Source of the DNA: Perilla frutescens
Lineage: Eukaryota > Streptophyta > Magnoliopsida > Lamiales > Lamiaceae
Assembly (NCBI GenBank): GCA_026008535.1
Contig: BRKX01000018.1
Span: 44,385,588-44,449,587 of the forward strand
Direction: 5' to 3'
Length of the DNA stretch: 64,000 nucleotides
The notes beneath the pieces are model-generated. The model was not told where the DNA came from. It did not search any database and saw nothing but the letters and a program-made list of their open reading frames with translations. How positions within the stretch are numbered: the stretch's first letter is position 1; the number at the start of each line of letters is the position of its first letter. Position numbers and translations under genes: made by a program. Of this stretch, positions 58,329-64,000 are shown piece by piece.

Positions 58329-59455
58329 ATAAAAAACGACTCTAGAACAAACTAAGACACTTAAACTATGACACAAATTAAGCAACACAATTTACCAAAT
58401 ACCAAGGATGAAAGGCGAAGGTATAAGGCTGTGGTAAGGGTGTTTGGAACGTGTGATGGATGGTGAAGAAGGGTTTGGAGCAGGTAGGATATGTTGAGGA
58501 TTAAATGAACTTACGGATTGGATGAAACGGAGAAGAACTCGATCTTGTGGGCTGGATGAGGCGTGCGTCGTGGACTGGATGTATGGCGTCGTGAATGATG
58601 ATGGATGGTTGATGATTGTTGAGGTGAATCACAACCCGATAGCCTCCTTGAATCTCGAACGTATCTAAGGTTGAAATCTCCAAGTTGTTCTTCGATAGCG
58701 AATACCGGTTAATCCCTCAAGTGGATTAAGCAATACCCTTGAGTAAGACTTAGATGTTCTAATTTTAAGAATGATAATTTTCTTGATGGAAAATAATCAA
58801 AAGAATATAAAGATTTGAGATACAATTGGATGCAAAAGCAAAATAACTTCAATAATGTCTAAAATAACAATGTGACATGGTTCCCCTATTTATAGGGCTT
58901 AAGGTGGACAAAATTATGAAGAAAAAAAGGCCTAAAAATTGATCCAAAAAGGATCTCTAACTATACTAGGAAGTTCCCTAAACTAGAATTCTATTCAAGA
59001 TAGGAAATTGCCTTAAATACAACTCTAGTCAAACCTATTTAATAATGGACGAAAATTACACCAAATAAATAATTAAAAATCTGATCCAACTATAGTCTTA
59101 ATTAAATAAAAATAACACTATAGTCTAAATAAAATTCTACCCCTAATTAAATTAATTAAAGGGCTGAAAATAGCTCCATGCACACACGTGATTTACGTCG
59201 TCATCTTCATGCATGCGACGTGCATGTGCATGCTTGTTCTTCATGTTCTCTTCTTCAAACCTTGATCTCCAATCTTTAATTGTTAACAAAGTAGTAAGTT
59301 TGGGGCTTCTCTCAACTCCTTCTTCATTTTCAAACTTCTTACAAACAAATGCTTGGAAATATTTTTGTAATTGTTTCGCTCGAAGTTGTGTAATTAGGTC
59401 ATCTATTTGCAGCTCCGGATTAAGTTCTTCAAGGCTTCTGGTAGACGTATCATTT
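57906..59455 (-). repeat. Dispersed 1.2-kb repeat, copy C
   Basis: Adjoins copy B head to tail and shares GCGGAAGACTT, GAAGAAGGGTTTGGAG, GATAGCCTCCTTGAATCTCG, CATGGTTCCCCTATTTATAG and the closing TTAAGTTCTTCAAGGCTT. It contains the second 304-bp unit. Confidence 0.65.
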
Positions 59456-59468
59456 GGTCTACAAGCAA

Positions 59469-59965
59469 CCTCACTCCACCACTAGGCCATCTCCACTGGG
59501 ACGAATTATAATTTTTATAATAAATAATGTGGAATGCACGTCGTCTATAGCCCTTTTTCTTGTAGTGAGTTTTGTTTCTAGGTTTTATATAATGAAGGTT
59601 TCCAAAGAATAAAAATGTTTAATTTAATAAAATTTATGGTTTAGTTAAATATGAAGGTTATGAATTGTAATTAGTTTTTTTTTTACTCACACATTCGACC
59701 TGTGGTATTGAGGAGATTTGAAGCCCTGACTTTTGATCTCCAAACAACCTCACTCCACCACTAGACCATCCCCACCAGGATGAATTATAATTTTTGTAAT
59801 AGATGACACAAAATGCACGTCGTCCATAGCCGTTTTTCTTGTAGTGAGTTTTGTTTCTAGGTTTTATATAATGAAGGTTGCGAAAGAATAAAAATGTTTA
59901 ATTTAATAATATTTATAGCTTGGTTAAATATGAAGGTTTTGAATTGTAATTAGTTTTAAAATTAG
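59469..59965. repeat. 279-bp tandem pair carrying SINE heads
   Basis: Unit 1 starts CCTCACTCCACCACTAGGCC at 59469 and unit 2 starts CCTCACTCCACCACTAGACC at 59748. Both run through TTTTTCTTGTAGTGAGTTTT to GAATTGTAATTAGTTTT. Confidence 0.85.
59675..59780 (-). mobile_element. tRNA-derived SINE
   Basis: On the minus strand TGGTCTAGTGGTGGAGTGAG (59748-59768 region) matches a tRNA box A, and GGCTTCAAATCTC (59713-59725) resembles box B. A poly(A), seen as the T run at 59675-59684, ends it. The internal Pol III promoter and A tail are the defining SINE features. A truncated second head lies at 59469-59489. Confidence 0.7.
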
Positions 59966-60743
59966 AGCTATAAGGACAAAATGGAACATTAAAATAGTGT
60001 TTTAATTATTTTTAAATATGCGAGCTGTGAAGACTTATATGGGGGCTATTTATAGAATTAATCTTCCGAAAATTCTAATATATAGATTGTCCAAAAGTGT
60101 AATAAGACGTGGCCTGTGGAACAAAAAGCACAATTTTTTTTTATGATACCCATAGATAAAATTACGTAACAATTGACATAAAATTCTCTAGTCCATATTC
60201 TATTTTTCATGTACTATTGTGTTTCATCATTAAATTTAATATTTTAAAAATATTTATCAACCATAATTAACATTTATGGCTAAAAATTAAAATTTTAAAA
60301 AATTATATACCATATTTTTGGAATAATCGACCTTATCAATCAATTATATTAACTTAAATAAAAAATAAATATAAACCCTAATTGCGTGGAATGAAACTTA
60401 AGTAGTACAATTATAAAATTAAACTAAACCAAAACAAATATGTCTCTGAAGAAAAAATAGAATGAAAATCTAATAAAAATCAAAACGGGACACCATGTGA
60501 GATAAAGAAAGTGGGATATAAGATTTCATTTGATGCAACATCGTGTCATATTTTGTTAAATTTTCCATAGCTTCCTCAAAATACTCGATCAAAAGTTGTA
60601 ACTAGAATTAAAACTGCAGCCCATATGGTTTTGTCGAGTCTCCAATTCCTAAATTTTGTTGTCCATTGGGCAGATTGAACGAACCTCATGAACTCTCTCC
60701 CACACGAGAATCTTCCTAGTTGGGGTCTTCGACTTTTTAACTC
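59966..60743. other. Upstream region of the CEP gene
   Basis: AT-rich with no repeat or coding signal recognised. It probably contains the CEP promoter. Confidence 0.5.
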
Positions 60744-60751
60744 CATAAATA
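60744..60751 (+). promoter_or_regulatory. TATA-like box of the CEP gene
   Basis: CATAAATA lies 87 bp upstream of the start codon, in a C-rich promoter-like context (ACTCCATAAATACCCTCC). Confidence 0.5.
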
Positions 60752-60837
60752 CCCTCCATAACCAACAATTTCAAACTTGCAGCTCACAATACAGTTTCTT
60801 TTTCTCTTAAAAATTTATTCCCTACATAATTCGTGTT

Positions 60838-61074
60838 ATGGGCAGAGGTTTTGCTTGCAATTGCGTGATGATACTCATTCTCGTTGTCCTATCGTCCCAC
60901 GTTGTCCGTACTGCTGGACGGAACTTGGTCGAACGAAAAGGTTTGCAAGCTGCAGAGATGAGACAGAACGATGGCCGGAGCCATAGATATCGTCTTGTTG
61001 AAGCATACATGGATTATTTTCGACCTACGACTCCAGGTCACAGTCCTGGTATAGGGCATTCTACGCATGATTGA
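60838..61074 (+). CDS. CEP-family signalling peptide precursor (CEP5-like)
   Basis: A 78-residue intronless precursor of a C-terminally encoded peptide. After MGRGFACNC a hydrophobic run VMILILVVLSSHVV (residues 10-23) forms a signal peptide for secretion. A variable charged region follows (about 28-57), then one CEP domain YFRPTTPGHSPGIGH at 60-74 and a four-residue tail STHD. Mature CEPs are 15-mers, proline-hydroxylated, sensed by CEP receptor kinases, and act in root growth and systemic nitrogen signalling (family knowledge). The domain core equals the CEP5 type; the usual first residue D is Y here, although a D sits one position earlier. The ATG is the first after the TATA-like box and the only start giving the signal peptide. 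It appears intact and shows no lesions. Confidence 0.88.
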   Translation: MGRGFACNCVMILILVVLSSHVVRTAGRNLVERKGLQAAEMRQNDGRSHRYRLVEAYMDYFRPTTPGHSPGIGHSTHD

Positions 61075-63684
61075 ATCAATTGTACATTTTCTACCTATTC
61101 AAATTAGTGGCAATCAATTCAGCGAGGGTGTTTTCTTCGTAATCTGTAAAGTTCAAATGTTAACTTGCTTGATTCAATTACTTGAGTCTATCTCTGAAAT
61201 ATTGTTTGTTCTTTTAGTTTTGGAGTTTGATTTTTGGTTTTAAAAATTCTAATAAAAATCACGAGTATAGCTAGCTAGGAATCATTATATATATAGTAAC
61301 TGTACCAGATGCTAAGATGGTCCAAATCAATATTCATTTTAAATTCTCTGCCCAAATTTCATTTAATCAATAATATTGATAATATTTAATCTACGTAAGA
61401 CATGAAAATATCGGACATGCATGATCGTCGTCGTAAGGCATAGAAGGAATTTTATAATATATCTTTATCAAGATATGTATGTTATTTTATCACTAAAATC
61501 AAATTAATTTTCTTAATTGCGGTGGTCTCCCGGGCATAAGAACATATATATCCGATAGAAAATAGTATCACTTATAATATTCAAAAGTATAATTTCCTAT
61601 ATACTAAAAAGTATCACATTTAATTTACTGAAAGTGACTGCTAAAAATATAAAGGCGGTGGCATTTTTGTAATCATCACTACAATCTTTAGTGAAAAAAG
61701 TATCAATTATAGTGCTAAATAATATCACTTCTAACACTGAAAAGTGTCATAAATTTCCATCTGACCAAAACAATTCGGTATAATAGGTATATCCAAAGTT
61801 TTTTGCCTTCCTAATTAGATGTATTGAGAGACGATGTATGTATTTTTGTATACATAGTATGGCAAATATGTGTATTTTCTTAGTGTTGATCCCATTCATG
61901 CTTAAAATGGTTCTTGAATATTCTAGTATTAGTAAATTCAATAATTGTCTGAAGCAATATAATCTATATATGAATTAAACCGGCCGGCAGGAAACTCACG
62001 TTGGAATGAACTTTTTGGGCATTCCTTTTTTATGTAGCAATTATCTCGGGTAAATCATGGATTGCGTGAACATCTAACTTAAATATAAAAATGCATTTTA
62101 TAAAGGCCTATTGATGGGCTTAAAGGCGCCTATAGGAATAATTGGGGCTAGCTTAAAATATCCAATTATAATTAAGTAGACGGTATAAGAAAATCTTTCA
62201 ATCACCCCATCAAAATAAAAAAACAAAAACAGAGTGTGGGTGTGGGTGTCTCTATGAGGGTGTAATCAAATCGAATCAAGTCCAATCGAGTATTGCCAAG
62301 TTAATATTTGACTTGTTTATTATTGAGCATGAGATTCGAGGTTTATTTATTAAATATGTCAAGATCCACTAATTTATTTGAGCTTACTCAGAGCAAAATG
62401 AACTTTTTAAATTCACCTTATATTTAAATATTCAATATTTTAGTTAAAAAAATATATGATTTTATTTACAAGCGATAATATTTTTATTATTCATTATTTT
62501 CTTATACTAAATAAAGTTAATTAGAGACTTTATATATTTACTGATTAATTACTAATTAAATTATATAGAGATAATAAGTGCATAGTTTGAAGCTAGCTAA
62601 CTCAATTAACGAGCTTGCATATGAGTTAACAAGTCGAGTGCTAGTAGTGTCAAGGTCAAGCTCAACTAATTTAGTTAATGATGAGATTTATTAAACGAGC
62701 TCAAACGAGCTTAACACATTTTCCAAGAGCATCATGTGTATGGAGAGAGAGATTGTAATCTAATCAAGTGACATTGAAATTAACTAGGAAAGCATCCACC
62801 ATTTTCGTCCTGACCATTGTTTATAGAATAAATTACCTTGCAGCATTCAATAATATTCAACTCCCTGAGCTATGGAGACAACCTTTTTAAACTGAAATCT
62901 TTGCCATTAACTGCAAAGAGAATCTTCCTTTAGTAGACAAAACATGAAAAAGGTGTAATCTCAGGCTGTAAAGTAAAGGTTGTTCAAAGGCAAAAGCCCT
63001 CAAATTTAAAGGGATGGTTCCAAACAAAACAGTATCAGTACCATATAATAATCAAATGAGAGTGAAGGCGCATGCAATTTCAATTACTTGGTACTAAATA
63101 TATTTCATAAATTTAAGAGCTAGGAGCTTGTTTATCACATACTGGTTAGGTCAAGGGCAAGTTGTCAGTATATATACTTTAAAAATATTTTGAGTACATC
63201 CTTTCAGTTCTTGAAATGCAGTTAATTCTTGGTCTTTTAAGTTATAAATCAATAGTAGTTTTCAAATATTTGTTTATGTACACTATCAATCTATCATAGT
63301 TTCTCATAAATCGAATCATATCACCTTGCAAAAGGCACGTACGTAAATTATGTCTTCGCAATTTTTTTTTATTTTTTTTGTATTAGGAGGTATCCACCGT
63401 TATTATCCGATGGTGGTCTATGTTACTCGGATTTGGGTATGGGTGTCCGACATGGATACGTATCTAGAAATTCGATCTCTTAACCTCTGAAATTTAGGAT
63501 ATGTGGACACGGCCGAAAAGACTCCAAAAATTAAACACGAGTACAGAGACACGGCAAAAATTTTATATTTTTAATATATATATTGAATATTAAAATTGCA
63601 AGCCCAAACTCCAAAGCATCTAAGAAAAAATCTCTTCAAAATAAATTAAACTTCAAAATAAGTCGTCTATGAACTAATGAAATT
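61075..63684. other. Intergenic DNA downstream of the CEP gene
   Basis: AT-rich. At about 61565-61750 there are repeated AGTATCAC/AGTGATACT-like units, as in the MITE at 3309-3704, possibly a decayed relative. Around 62270-62720 degenerate GAGCTCAAACGAGCTTAA-like motifs suggest an old DNA transposon. No coding region was supported. Confidence 0.4.
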
Positions 63685-64000
63685 AATACTATGTTCATCA
63701 GGTCGTTAAACACTAGGTCATTGGTTAAACTAAATGTAATTATTGTCAACTCGTAATGTTCATAGTGTATTTGGAAGGATGTTTTGGATGTATCTTATTT
63801 CCTTATATTTAGTTCGTGATACTCAAATCTTAGATCAATCTTTGAGAACACGCTTACTCATTTCAGCTAATCGAACAAGTCATCATCTATCTTTAGAAGA
63901 GGATACCTATTCTTTATGGCTAACTTGTTTAGCTCATAATAATCTATGAATGTTCTGAGTGTGCCGTCTTTCTTCTTTACAAATAAAATAGGCGCTCCGG
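63685..64000 (-). pseudogene. Gypsy reverse transcriptase fragment
   Basis: Read on the minus strand from the window edge: GAPILFVKKKDGTLRTFIDY, then YELNKLAIKNRYPLLKID, then after stops VFSKIDLRFEYHELNIRK and YEHYELTI. These are the consecutive RT blocks seen at 31310-31600. At least three stops interrupt it. The element continues beyond the window. Confidence 0.88.

Noticed and set aside
60822..61010. Minus-strand frame overlapping the CEP gene
   Set aside because: The plus strand has a signal peptide and a perfect CEP core; the minus frame has no motif.
63743..63949. 68-residue plus-strand frame
   Set aside because: It is the reverse-strand shadow of the Gypsy RT fragment.

Overview
This window is AT-rich nuclear DNA of a flowering plant, most likely a eudicot. 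The evidence is two plant-specific genes (an interrupted MenB-type naphthoate synthase with a peroxisomal PTS2-like signal, and a CEP signalling-peptide precursor) in a dense background of nested plant transposons: Copia, chromovirus-type Gypsy, Helitron, hAT-like, Mutator-like and MITE elements, and tRNA-type SINEs. Most apparent reading frames are broken transposon genes or shadows. No rRNA, tRNA, CRISPR or bacterial feature was seen.

Layout. 1-3036: two Copia remnants, one nested in the other. 3300-5435: two MITEs with 9-bp target duplications and a short non-autonomous Helitron. 5582-7997: a 2.4-kb solo LTR flanked by ATAAG, containing a 43/60-bp minisatellite. 9518-21969: a 12.5-kb Helitron on the minus strand, carrying a Rep-helicase gene and an RPA-like gene, both with inactivating lesions. 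22258-36775: a hAT-like element with GGTATACC-type subterminal repeats, split by a 13-kb Gypsy element (LTRs 23413-26530 and 34049-36468, TSD ATACC). 38473 onward: a decayed Helitron. 41904-45796: a 3.9-kb Mutator-like insertion (TSD ATAAATAAA) built largely of TAATCGATG/TAATCGAGG microrepeats whose orientation switches, the most unusual structure here. 47066-49228: a Helitron with an RPA-like exon and a nested MITE. 49727-54876: the naphthoate synthase gene, nine exons, with a 2.9-kb Helitron in intron 2 and a frameshift plus a stop near its 3' end. 55024-59970: a truncated Copia LTR, copies of an unclassified 1.2-kb repeat with a 304-bp tandem duplication, and SINE sequences. 60838-61074: the CEP gene. 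63685-64000: a broken Gypsy reverse transcriptase on the minus strand.

The two host-type genes do not act together. MenB belongs to phylloquinone (vitamin K1) synthesis in peroxisomes. CEP peptides are secreted root and nitrogen signals. The repeats record several nested insertion events whose order can be read from target duplications.
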